Positions 22,792 through 35,200 of a stretch of DNA of 64,000 nt are shown here, piece after piece. Every line of letters begins with the position of its first letter. Position 1 is the first letter of the stretch. This DNA comes from Chrysoperla carnea (taxonomy: Eukaryota > Arthropoda > Insecta > Neuroptera > Chrysopidae): assembly GCF_905475395.1 (NCBI RefSeq), contig NC_058337.1:93986368-94050367 (forward strand), written 5' to 3'. Both the position numbers and the translations under genes were made by a program. The notes under the pieces were generated by a model. It saw nothing but the letters and a program-made list of their open reading frames with translations. It did not search any database and was not told the DNA's origin.

Positions 22792-23917
22792 AACAAGTGA
22801 AAAGAAACAATTGACTTAGTTAATTGTTGAAATACCATGCATAGTCAGTGTTGATTTCTTTATCACATAACACATACAAAAATGTATAGACAGTGTTGAT
22901 GCGCAATCGTTTGTTTTTTTGACGTCACGTAAATAACAAAAGATATTCACTTTTAAATAAACACACACACACACACACTGATATACACTTATATTAATGC
23001 ATACTATAAAATTTGCATAATTTTATAAAATTTGCAAAAATGTTTCAATCAAAAGTTTTTTATTTTTTTATAAGCAACATTTTTTACATTTAAACTTTTG
23101 TTCTATCTCTAACGGTTTACAAGATGGGTCCTACGGACCCAAGACCCAATTGACCTATGATGCTCATTTACGAACTTGACCTCACTTTTTACGTCCTGAG
23201 TACGCTGTAAAAATTTCAGCTCGATATCTTTTTTCGTTTTTGAGTTATCGTGTCCACAGACGGACGGACGGACGGACAACCGGAAATGGACTAATTAGGT
23301 GATTTTATGAACAGCTATGACAAAATTTTTTTCCTAGCATCATTATTTTTAAGGTAGTACCAGCATGAAATCACTTTTCGACAGATTTGGCCGAATTTTT
23401 TTTCTCGGGTTTATAATAGCTTTATTTATGAATTCCTAAAATTTCATAATTTTTGACCGTTTAGATCGCGAGATATTTAAAGACAAAGTTCGCGATTTTG
23501 AGGTTCATGTCCCATTTAAAGCATGTAAAATGTCCGGTCTCTCCAACTATTTTTTATGATATTATTATATATTGAAGAAAAAGTAGAAAAAAATGTTTAT
23601 ACAATACAATTCTAAAAAAAAAATTTAGAAATTAATTTTCACTTTCGAGGTATTAATTTTGACGTAAATTGATCGAAATTGGGACGTTGGCATAATTATT
23701 TCCCATTTTAAACGGTCAAAATTTCTGAAACTTTGGGAATTAATAGTAAGCATTATTAAATTCTTAAATTTAATTTTTCGTTAAATTCTGTCGAAAAAAA
23801 AATTGTACCATTGCTTTAACATAGAAACTGCAAATACCTTGCTGGAACATCGTTAAGCGTTACAAACTTGGGACTAAACTTAATATACTATGTATATTTC
23901 ATATATGCATGGTATAA
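22792..23917 (+). repeat. GGAC-core dispersed repeat interrupted by a MITE
   Basis: A near full-length family copy, from AACAAGTGAAAAGAAACAAT through the (GGAC)n core at about 23260 to CATATATGCATGGTATAAAA. A (CA)n tract lies at 22961-22979. A 500-bp TTAA-flanked element (23353-23852) splits it inside ATTTTTAAGCGTT. Removing that element restores the wording seen in the other copies. Confidence 0.85.
23353..23852. mobile_element. TTAA MITE nested in a GGAC-family repeat
   Basis: Flanked by TTAA at 23349-23352 and 23853-23856. The left end GGTAGTACCAGCATGAAATC resembles the left end of the element at 21531. The right end, inverted, begins CGATGTTCCAGCAAGG, so its terminus is eroded. Empty-site versions of the insertion point exist at about 6440, 32280 and 36623, which proves an insertion with TTAA duplication. 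Confidence 0.85.
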
Positions 23918-24027
23918 AAATGTGAGCCGTCACGTTACGCCTGGCAGATGTGAAACATCAAACATCGACATTATTTTGTAAAAGTAATATGCAGAAAATA
24001 ACTGCACACTACACACTACTGCATAAC

Positions 24028-24076
24028 ATCAGATCTACTGTGCACTACACACTACTGCATAGCCAGTAGATCTGAT
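24028..24076. repeat. Perfect 13-bp inverted repeat inside short tandem repeats
   Basis: ATCAGATCTACTG (24028-24040) pairs exactly with CAGTAGATCTGAT (24064-24076) around a 23-nt loop. The motif ACACACTACTGCATA recurs three times at about 24008-24100, so the hairpin sits in a small tandem duplication. No function is apparent. Confidence 0.7.
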
Positions 24077-24126
24077 CACATCTACACACTACTGCATATA
24101 GACTGTATATATATACCATCATATAG

Positions 24127-24302
24127 CGTGGCGACGCTAGAAATCGGTTTTACTGGGGGAAGCAAAAGAACTTTAAAGTAAAACCTTAAGGTAAAATAAA
24201 CAGCAAAAAAAGAATATTTTATTTTAAACAACATGGTAGAATACCAATAGCGTATAGAATGTGGAGCCTCTTTGTTAAACCGGCACTAGGCTCCGACACT
24301 GG
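24127..24302. mobile_element. Possible small hAT-derived element
   Basis: AGCGTGGCGACGCTAGAAAT followed by CGGTTTTAC on the left, and the inverse of GGCACTAGGCTCCGACACTG on the right, look like diverged hAT-type terminal repeats (CAGTGTCGGAGCC and similar). No 8-bp duplication was found, so this call is tentative. Confidence 0.3.
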
Positions 24303-24420
24303 CAATAATAGTATAGCAAACACTTAAGCAATACAGTGTAGTGTTCTTTTAATCTTTAGCTGTAGATGTATGTGTGTGGTCTCCTAAAAACTCACAAATA
24401 CATTCGCATACGCGATTAGG

Positions 24421-24523
24421 TATTATTCAAATTACAGACACTAACCTAATTTGAATAAGCAACATCCGGAGAGCATTATTAGATATTATTCATATTACGG
24501 ACCTTAACCTAATTTGAACATAC
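24421..24523. repeat. Two 63-bp-spaced copies of a hairpin-forming unit
   Basis: TATTATTCAAATTAC...CTAACCTAATTTGAAT at 24421 recurs diverged at 24484 (TATTATTCATATTACGG...AACCTAATTTGAAC). The first unit contains the perfect inverted pair TATTCAAATTA / TAATTTGAATA (24424-24458). This is a local tandem duplication. Confidence 0.6.
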
Positions 24524-24718
24524 AAAATTCAGGCGAGGATGTAGAATTAAACTTTGGGGAAAAAAAGTCGGAGACTGAATACAGGGATTTATAGTGGTGA
24601 AGGTCGTGGACGTTGTTTTACTCTTCGTGCAACCTTCTGCGACCCTTTTGTCGTATGGCCCTTGGACCGAAAATATATAGCCTGCCCGAAAAAGACACAA
24701 ATTTGTTGAATTTTCACA

Positions 24719-24900
24719 TCTACACTAATTATATAAAGAGAAAAATTTGTTTGTTTGTTTTTGTTTGTTTGTTTGTAATGGATAAACTCAAAAACTACTG
24801 AATCGATTTTAAAAATTCTTTTGCCTATAGAAAGCAACTATCAGCAAGTAACGTGGGCCGTATTTTATTTAAAAAAAATTAGGGTTCCTGGAGAAAAATT
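24719..24900 (+). mobile_element. Helitron-like 5' terminal fragment
   Basis: TCTACACTAATTATATAAAG, then runs of TTTG, then AAACTCAAAAACTACTGAAT and CGATTTTAAAAATTCTTTTG follow the wording of insect Helitron 5' ends (TC start, short AT tract, 'maximise over a target of CGATTTT'). No CTAG-type 3' end was recognised, so this is a partial copy. Confidence 0.35.
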
Positions 24901-25138
24901 AAAACCCTTGAAGTTGTGAACAAAAGTGGAAAGAAGTGAGAGTCAGGGAAGTGAAGTCTATAGCGCGGTAGTCTTTGTTTTCAAATTAAAATTGAAATTG
25001 CGCTGCGTACCGGATGGGAAACAGCTACTAATATATATTTTTAATTGCCACAATAGTATATTTACTCCCCATTTTATACGGAAGAGTTACTTGACTTTAT
25101 CGCATATCTCTAAGTCGAAATAAACGCAAAATTTAAAC

Positions 25139-25209
25139 CATTCTAAGTGTAATTACTATAAAATTACATGTGATTCACATATAATGTAATAGTTACAACA
25201 CTTAGAATG
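25139..25209. repeat. 71-bp palindromic hairpin
   Basis: CATTCTAAGTGT at 25139-25150 is exactly complementary to ACACTTAGAATG at 25198-25209, and most of the 34-nt arms pair (TTACTAT, ATTACAT, ATGTG). It may be a miniature palindromic element; precursor-miRNA-like length and shape are coincidental unless expression is shown. Confidence 0.6.
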
Positions 25210-25217
25210 ATATAAGC

Positions 25218-25819
25218 CAGCGCCGGATTAACACATTGGGTCAATTAAAAAAAAAGAAGATAAATCACCTTAGTGTCCAGGTTAGCAAATTGACTCAGCT
25301 CGGGCAATTGATTTGATCTTTGAATATGCAATCCTAAGTAACAGAATCGACTCAACTCATTGAATTATGCACTTGAAATCAATTGCATAATGAAAAATTT
25401 AAAAAACTATACGAGCTGGGTTGTTTTGGAAAAATGTCTGTCAGTAAGAAATATGTATATTTTTTTGCTAATCTATTTTATTATAATCTCGTATAATTTG
25501 GTTATGGCGATTAGAATGATTTTCTTGAAATCTTGACTATAGCTTACTAAGCAATTCGAACTTTTCAACAAATGATAGCTTTTGTAACAAGTCGTTCTCC
25601 ATGGCCAAAATCGATAAACTATTAAGTCGATCTTGACCTATAGAAGACTCAAACACGATTTTAACAGTTTTAATTTCGAGAACGATCTCTCATCAGTAGC
25701 ATTTGTCGTCATTAATACTGAGTAATTTTAAAAAAATTTTTGTCAGCAACTAAATTATTTTTTATCTTGTTGGGGCCCATAGGCTCAGCTTAGTCAGCCT
25801 ATGTTATACTCCGTCGCTG
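25218..25819 (-). mobile_element. Internally deleted hAT element with transposase end
   Basis: The terminal repeats are CAGCGCCGGATTAACACATT on the left and, inverted, CAGCGACGGAGTATAACATA on the right, typical hAT wording. Inside, minus-strand reading gives ATDERSFSKLKLLK (about 25665-25705). Then, in another frame, it gives QDRLNSLSILAMENDLLQKL and SFVEKFELLSKL, ending at a stop at 25537-25539. These are the conserved RSFSKLKLIK and QDRLNxLxILxIENDLL segments of hAT transposases. At least one frameshift separates them, so the element is dead. It ends about 390 bp before the DGAT1 start codon. Confidence 0.8.
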
Positions 25820-26210
25820 GGTATAACTCGTGCATTTTTTGTGACACAGAGATTTAAAAGTAAATATGATAAACTGAAATCTACTCATCAACTTTTGTAC
25901 ACTCAGTCACAACTATTTAATTGTGTACTCAACTTGTTTGTTATTTGTAATATTTAATATACTGGAATCACCATTTTAGTAACAGTTGAACACAATATTC
26001 ATACAACATTACATCCCAAGTACATTTAATAATAAGAAGACATTATTATTATTATCAATGTATGGTGTCATTCTTGTTAGCACAGAGACAAATGAAACTA
26101 GTGTCTAGTTCTGATATGAGAGCACATGGGTTAAAGTGGTGACATAGATAATATTTTAATTTTTTATTATTATTTATTTTTTTAAAAAGTTTTAAAGTTA
26201 TTTAATTATT

Positions 26211-29200
26211 ATGGGTGATGTTAAACAATCAAATGGTAAATTATTAAATGGGAAAGTGAAACATCGACGCGCAAAAAGTGTAGCACGAGCTGAAGATATA
26301 CAATTACAAGAATTAAAAGCACGAAGATCACAACCTGATAAACCGTACGTATTTAGACTTTTATCAATAAGTTAGTTTTTTTTTTTAAAACAAGAAATTA
26401 TGATAAGAGACTATTTGAAATTAATTACTTTCCTGACTTTTGTTTGTCTGTTTAATGATTTATTTATTAAAAAAATTTTTCCACTGTAACACATAAGAAA
26501 TAGTGTTCGGTGAAGATTTAAAATAACGCGCTTTTTTATCAAGCAATGTTGTCTATTGTTATGTTTTCAAATTAGATCAAGTATTTCTATCAACGTTTTT
26601 ATAGACCAGTATTCAGGCCTTACTAATGAGTTGGGACTTTGAACTAGACAACCCTTTTAGCAACTGTTGGAATTTCTCTTCATGTTTATTTAAAATTGAA
26701 ATAAAAGTGAATAGTCTATGCGCTTATCAAATATTTTCAATTTTATATTGATAATTAATTGGTATACCGGGTGTTTACGTAAACTTCCGAGTGCTCTTTG
26801 TAAACTAATAAATGATTCATTATCTTCCCATTTCAAACCATACTAAGATCTTATTAAAAAGTTTGAAAATAAGATTTTTTAAATTATATACGGGACCATA
26901 ACTTATAAGTTTTTTTTAGGATTATAGATGTAGATGGCCATAATTCATAGATTAGTTGAGCTGTTTTCTTCTCCAATTTATTGTACCTTCTGAGGTAGCT
27001 TCTGTTGTACCTTCCAACAACTCCTTATTCTAGAATTCTTTTGTTTAAATTATTGAGATAAAAATTTAAATGAAACACTTATGGAAAGTTTAGAAAGAGA
27101 TATCTGACCTGGAAAGTTTATGGTGCAGCATCCGGTACAAGGTTATTAGAATGGCTCCCTAGTGACATAACGATAACTCCCTTTTTCTTACAATCTCAAT
27201 AAAGATAAGAGCAGAGTCCCAAATCATTTTTCGTGTTAACACCTGTTAGTTTAATACTCTTTTATTTTAATTGTCTTGTCCGTCAACTCGAAAACTTAAA
27301 AACAAAAATATAGAGATACAGAAATGCTTTAACAAAAACTGACTTAAAGTTAGAAAAAGAAAGAATTCCGAGGTACAAAATGTTTTATTTTAAATAACTG
27401 TTAATTGAAGCACTCTTTTATTAAAGTGTATTTGACTTTAATTATAAAATCAGCTTAAAAATTAATCTTTTTTATAACGCAATATTTTTGTTATTTCTGT
27501 ATCGACTGTTTGAACAATTAAGAGCGTCGTATTTCTCGTTTTTATTTTAGCTACTCTTTAATAAACCTAAATTCCTCAACTTCAAAAACGGTCTACATCT
27601 AAAAAACTTGATAACGTGACAACATTTTAGATACCAAAATTCTCGGTAGCACGGTGTTCTCTGGCACGAGAAAATTGGCGAATATTAGTTTTTTCTTTTT
27701 CTAACAGGAAGTTCTTCGAAGAGAACAATCTATAATCTTTCCCTTATTCTAACAGGAAAACTAACATCTTGAATATTGAAATTTTCGAAGAATTGTTTTT
27801 TATGTACAGGACATAAAGAACCTGTATTGGCCTTTGTCACTTTATCATATAGATTACATTCAAGCAAAACGGTGTGTTTTTAGCTTAAAGTGTTTGTTGT
27901 AAATTGGTTGTCTCTGTTTGTTGAAATAATAATTCATTCCGTAGAAAATGTTGCACAATTTTTATTAATTATGCATAACAAAAAATATTTGAAGTATAAA
28001 TTATATAACTTATTTTTGTTTATTTATTACTGATATTTTTTATTTATTACAGTACTAATTATTCAGTTTTAAATTTTTAATATTTATTATGTCACAGAAC
28101 GAATTAAACGAATTAAAAAAAATGATTTTATCTTTCTAAATGGACAAAATTTGATATCAAATATTCAAATTTATATCAAGCCATTTGTTAATATTTGACC
28201 TATCTTCCTAGTAATCATAGGCTTTAATAGGAAAATTACGGAGATGTTTTTATTATTTATTAGACTTTTTGAAAATACGTACTTCACAACTCCTTCATAA
28301 CAGCCAGGGGCCTCAACTACAAAGGGAAAGGCAAGGCACTTTTTGCTCTCCACCCTAAAATATTATTGGAGAGGTCATGTTTCCCGGAAATTTCGGCAAC
28401 TGGAATAAATATTTGAAAATTTGGTAGAGATATTCTATGATACCACATTTTTTTCTGTAATCTCCATAGTTCATCTCCGTAACCTTTACACCATTGTTAC
28501 TCTAATCGTAAATTACTCCCTATTTACCATCAACATGTGGTTTCACGTTTTTTCCTACGATTAGAAATCACTATTCTCTCTGTTCACTTTATAAAAAAAT
28601 TTTGTTGCACACCTCTCCTCAATATTTTTTCAACCTGCCACCCTTGATAGCAACAAAAAATTTGCAAAGATAAATTGATCAGTAGAGGAAAGACATAACG
28701 ACCTTATTTAAATTTTTATATAAATCGCACGCAAATCCAGACCACCAGTGAAAAGAGCTCATTCCGGATTTTAGTTTAAGAGCTATTCAATCCCAACTCA
28801 GTTAAGCCTATTGCCAGAGTGAAACTGCATGCATTATTAGGTTAAAAAAGCTAGGCTGTAAACTGAACGTCTAATTAAGCTAGTTGGATGCGACATATAT
28901 AAATTGACAGGTTATGTGTAGTTATGATATATAAATTATAAAGCTTTCTACATTGGGCTGTAAACTCCTTTATTTGCTCATGAAATTGTAACTCCTTTGT
29001 TTCGCAATTTATGGAAAAGACTGATAAATGATTTAGTCGATAGTTCGACATAGTTGTCCTATATTTGTTTTTTATATCCATCTAATGTTTCAATTCAGAC
29101 TTGGGACATTTTGTATCCATGGGGCCTTGTATGAGAGAGTAAAAAAGGACTCGTGAGTTTCCCACATTCGCGTTCGCGGTCGCGTTCTACTTTATAGTCG

Positions 29201-32200
29201 GCGGTATTTTGATCTTCATCGCTCTTTTCGGATTATAGGTATAGGTCATTGTATGCAGCAATTTTAATAACTATTTTTTTTCCAATTTCGGCTTATAAGA
29301 AGAATTTGAGATGCTTGTACAGAAATGCCAAGCAGCTTAGTGGGTGTAAGCCTTCTCTTACCACGTTTTTCTTATTGAGTGATTAATTAGCGAATTTACG
29401 TATGCGCTTTTAGGTTATTTACAAAATATTTACTAAAGCCTGTGTAGCTGACACCTTTTTCTATTAACTTAGATAACAATTACGTTTAATAGATGCTAAA
29501 AGGTAAGTAAGTACATACTTTAATAGTTGATTCGAGTAAGAAAGACTCATAGATAGACAGATTATGGTGTCATACTATCACATTCGTATTAAAATTCATA
29601 AATGCTCCTATTTATTCAATACTAGCTTGATACCCGCCCGCTTCGCTGGACTTAAAAGTAAAAACCACCGCCTTATAGCCTCCACCTCTCTTGATCTCAC
29701 TTATCGCCCTTCCATAACACTTGAAGGGATTTTTTTTACGAAGTTAAAAGATATGCAGTTTTCAAGTTTTTAAATTGTAAAATAATCATAATTCATTGAG
29801 AATATTAGAAAAGGTGGCCATGAATTGTTTGACATTTACTATTTTAAATTTTTATAGAAATCTTTAATTTATCGTACAAAATGATGATCATAGCTCTGCT
29901 CCTCTGCGATCATCATTTCAAACCATAAATTAAAGATTTCTGTAAAAATTTAAAACAGTAAATGTCAGATTAAATTTATTTTTTTTTTTAAATATCTTTA
30001 TCTTTATAATTTATAGCTCATGTGTTATTTTGATGAATGAGCTATATTACTGTACAGTTTCATTAAAAACCATTTGCTAATTTTTGCGTGAAAGCGTAAC
30101 AAACAAACATGCGTACTTTCACATTTATAATATATAGGGATAACTATAATTGTGAAATAATTAATTTCAATATTTTTCTATAAAGTCTCTCTAATACTCT
30201 TTTTTAGATAAAGTGAATTTATATATAAATCGTATCATAATTCTGATAATAAAAGTCCATACTCTATAAAAAACACGCGATTTAGTACAAATTTAATAAT
30301 TCCAAGATAATTTTGTTATACTAGAATTAGAGATTTTTAAATAGATTTTTTTGAATTTGTTAATTGGTGTTCGTGTATAGATATTAGCCATAAAATGAAA
30401 TCATGACCTTACTATATGTAATATATATTATTTATAACTTATGCTACGTTTCAATGGAAAATACTATTATTCGCATGAATAAGTTTATATTTTTATTTAA
30501 GAAATTTGAAAAAAGACGTTTTTTTTTATTAACTTGCTACCTGTCCTACGAAAATGAAGTTTTGAATCTTAAAGTTCGTATGATATCCTCTTAAATCTTA
30601 TATATGTAGGTATAAATGTTATCTTGATTTGTGTACGCTTCAAAAACTCAAAAAGTTCTGCATCGATTCAGCTAAAATTTTTACACGATATACCACCCAC
30701 TTAGAGGATGGTTTTTATCGACGGGGAAGTGGGGATGAACAATCAAATATATCCAAGTAAGGTATCGAATAAAAGAGCATGACATGTACATTACCTACAT
30801 AACTATAACCCCCGACGCAAGGGGATATGGGAGTAGTATGGAAATGGGGATGAACAATCTGAAGTCTTTTATCGGGAGGTTGTCAAATTTTATAAAATTT
30901 ACAAGCTGTTAAACTTCTCATCTATTTTCATAAAATCATAATGTGCCGCAGCGGAAAGCTCTCAGTAACATCGTAACCTTTGCCTATCGAAAATTGTAAT
31001 TATATACCTAAGGCTAGAAACTGTAATTTTGTGGGCAAAAATCCCTTGTGAATAGAAATCTGTGAAAAAATTAATATTGTAAAGTGTCATAAACATTTGT
31101 TTAAATTTCTATTTTCGAGGTGAAAATAATAATATTCTTTCTCAATATTTAGAAAAAAAAAAAATTAAATTTAATATGTTTTTATTTTATTTAAATTAAC
31201 AAAGCGGGTCCGATATTGAATATCCAATATTGATGCTCACATCCCTATGGGATGCGATAATTAATATTCATTTACAGTTTTATACATTGTAATGGATGTC
31301 TTGAAGGCCTATAGTATGTGTATTATAGATATCGTGCAAAGTATAGATATTTAGTTTGAATTTGGTTTTTTTCAAAGACATATTATTTTGATTCATTAAA
31401 ATTTAACATTTTTGCAATTAAAAGTTTTTTGATTAAATAAATAGCATACATCTCTGCAGTCGCTAGTAACCTAGTTGTTAAAAAGCGACCTTAAATAAAA
31501 TAAAAAAAATCATGTATAAATAAAATTTCAAAACAAAAATTTGTTAAGAATATATTATTTATTTAGTAAATTTATTAATTATTTTATTTTTGTCTTGATT
31601 AATTAATGAAATAAACAAGAATGCTAAAAAATTTCAAGGTTAGTTAAATACTTAAAAAATTGTTACAAAGAACGTAACTGCATTCATCTACACTGCATCA
31701 CGACAAATACAAACTGTGTCAGCCGTGTGTGATATTATTTTTGGGTGCTAGAATAATATCTTAAAGATTCAGCAAATTTTTGTATTCATTGAAAAATTAA
31801 TGATCATGATCAATATGCTTTTGTAAGGTTTTCAATGTTTCAATCACGTGTATCGTAAGATTCTGCTCCGGAGTGAATAGGCTTTTGTGCACTAAGAACA
31901 AATTAGTTGGATAAAAGTTGCTAATGATTAATCATGACATGTAAATAACAAAACACAAAGATAATTTTTATAAAAGTTGAATATACAAAAATGATTGTAT
32001 GTCACGGTATGTTGTCATTCAAGACTTCATGCCACTCTACACTGTTTTAGAAGTAAATTTGAAATGCTTTTTAAAATGCAAAATATATAAGGTAAATAGC
32101 TTTTTAAATAATACTTTCTTGGTGTAAATCAGATACTAACGTATCTGATTTTTCAAATTTAGGACAAAAGCCTATTATAGTGAATTTATTTTCTACAATT

Positions 32201-35200
32201 TTGCTATGACTAATATTTTTATACCATGTGTATGGAATATATTAAGGTATATTAAGTTTAGTCCCAAGTTTGTAACGCTTAAAAATAATGATGCTATGAA
32301 CATAATTTTGACATAGGTGTTCATAAAGTCACCTAATTAGTCCATTTCCGGTTGTCTGTCTGTCTGTCTGTCTGACAACACGATAACTCATAAACGAAAA
32401 AATGTATCAAGTTGAAATTTTTACAGCGTGCTCAGGACGTAAAAAGTGACGTCAGGTTCGAAAATGAGCAGCTTAAGTCAATTGAATATTGGGTCCGTAG
32501 GACCCATCTTATTTATATTCCTTATTATTATATTCTTTATAAAAAATAAACAACTTTTATTTGAAACATTTTCTCGAAAAGATCACTGTTTACCCGTGAG
32601 GGCGTAAATTAGGTTCGAACAGTTTTTAGTGTGTATTATATGGGAATATCAGCCATTTGTTTGTTTTCCCTTTTTTATAACTTTTATTGGTAGATATGTT
32701 AAATTCTATGTTATGCCTTTGTAAATATAATATGCATTTGTAAATATAATCCTGCGATCTGGCATGAAGGAAAACACCAAACATCAATGGAAATAGATTA
32801 AATGAATGGATTGTGTTCACTGCGATTTTGTTTGCCTTAGTTTTAAGCACTGATCTCTTCTGTTATATAAGATCAGTGGTTTTAAACCACTGCGTGAATC
32901 CATCCATGTATGGCCGCTGCGTTAGACCTACAATTTATAATAAATATTTTCATCGTTTTCTTTGCAAATACCATAGATATGTAACATATAGATAGACGAT
33001 CCCATGTATTGAAATTGGAACTGAAATTAGTCTGAATTTGAGATATATAAGTCAGATACATAGATATATACTAGTGCCACCAAATGAGTGGCTAGAACTA
33101 AAAAAATAAAACTTAAAGCATGCGTTGAATGATTTTTATTTAGGTCCCAGCTACTCATTCTGATGCGCTGGGGATGTACAATCAATATAGAGATAGAAAG
33201 ATACTTAAAAAGATACTTAATTTTATTTTTTTACTCAATATAGATCCTCTATTCAGTTATATACAGACCAGTGGTAAATAATGATTACATAAAATTTTTT
33301 GTAACAAACTTCTGATAAATATTTCTATTATTATTATTTTCAAATTTTGTGTCAGAATTTGAGGAACTACAGTTCAATCAAACTTAATTTTAAATGAATC
33401 ATTTAAAAATTGAGTATCTAAACGTCTAGAAGTTCGTTGCTATATACCATGCGTTTAATTTATATCTTGGCATAGGCATCTCCCACGAGTATGACTACCT
33501 ACGTTAAGCAATGCGTGTAAGAAAGAGGTGTTATAGGCGTTACATGTTTCTTGAAAGTGTTGTAGAGTCGGTTCCCTTTAAGTTGTACGATTCTACTGCT
33601 GCTGTGTGTGTTGTATACAACTTGGCGCTTATCGAAGCTACATTCAACCCATAGCAAGAAAACATGCCTATAACACGCATTACTATGGCAAGATGTAAAT
33701 TAAACAACCAGTATATGAAACAATTTATGCTATATATTTTTCTACAGTATCCTTAAATATAAATTCTGATTTTTTAATCCTTCTACTTTTTGAACTTGAA
33801 TAATAATAATCATGTAAAAAGATACCTATTATTTATGCCATTGTTGAAAAAAAAGTTATTAATAAAATATAATAACGTCTAATGTCTATATATAAAAGCC
33901 TTGAACCTTGAGCAAAATAATAATTGTTTGTTTTGTGTGATAGGTTTGTTTAGAGTATGCAAATTAACGAGTGCATTTGTTTTCTCCGTTTTTTCTTTAA
34001 ACATAAAATTTTTCAATACTTTTACATGATAACTGCGATAATTATCCTTCTAAAAAGTTTTCGTGTTGTGAAAACGACTGACGAAGTAAAATATTTTTGC
34101 TGAATATTAATTGGTAGCACTGATTTTTAAAGAAAATACTTAAATTGTATTTAAGCCAAAATACTCGAGTTTATTAATAAATTTCGAAGTAATAGAAACT
34201 TTAGGTAAACAATTTTTGATTCTAGACCATAAATTACTGTTCTGGCCTCTTTGTGCCAAGGACTAATAATGAGTACCGGGATTATGAAACTCCTAATGAG
34301 AATTTTCAATAGCCTATACTATACTATATACCTATAGTATAGTATCTTCTCTTGTATATTCAAAACCGGCTATTGCATCTCTGTTTGCTCGTGTAATATA
34401 ATTAGGCTAATTGCTAGTAGAACGGAAAATACAAATAAATGTTTTTACTTTTTAATTTTAATCCTCGACTACACGGATGAACCGATTTTAACTTCTTTTG
34501 TTTGATAAGTAATTTAATAGTTTATAGAGTTGGTTTATTTTATGTTGGACCTGACCTTACAAACAAAGATGGGGTAAAAATAGGAAAATGATATGTCCAA
34601 CGAAGCCTGCAAGTAAAACAGCTGGTTCTTTTGTATATTTAGACAAATAGTTTTGTATAATTTAAATTATGATTTATTTATTTAAATTGTTGATATGTGG
34701 TCGATCTGAAGCGCATTATAAATATTATTTCCATAAAAATCAGTCAAAATACAATCGTTAATATTTATTTTTTTTTATACCCTATTAAGTCGAGATAAAA
34801 TCCACACAGAATAATAAACATACAAAACAAAGCCTTTATTAGTCAATTTATAAAAAGTAGTCGTCGCTGTTGTTTTGCCGTTATCCATTAATTAATGTGA
34901 GTATTTACCTCTATTTATAACTTTATGGCCTTGATCAAAATATTATTTATATGATTAAAAATTTTTTTGTTTAAATAACTACATTTCCATGTACAGGATA
35001 CGCTTCTACATAGTGATTTTTTAAAAAGTTTCGAGCAAATTTTTTCAAAATCGAAGTGGAATATCATTAAGTGAAATTTACAAAATTTAAGACACCCCCG
35101 AGAAATTTTTCGTGTTCGGAACCATAAACTCACGCCTGAAACATTCTCCATTAAATTACCTTACAAACGAAACAAAAAAAAAATCAAAATCGGTTCATCC

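Larger units (their letters stand above)
17662..26210. other. Intergenic region, zinc-finger gene to DGAT1
   Basis: The two genes are divergently transcribed. The interval holds a hAT MITE (17837-18298), a TA MITE (18531-18904), a CCTAA-tailed repeat (21238-21418), a TTAA MITE (21531-22083), a GGAC-family copy interrupted by a second TTAA MITE (22792-23917), local hairpins and duplications near 24000-24545, a Helitron-like 5' end at about 24719, a palindrome (25139-25209) and a hAT remnant (25218-25819). Between about 18905 and 21237 I see no supportable gene, only AT-rich DNA. Confidence 0.6.
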
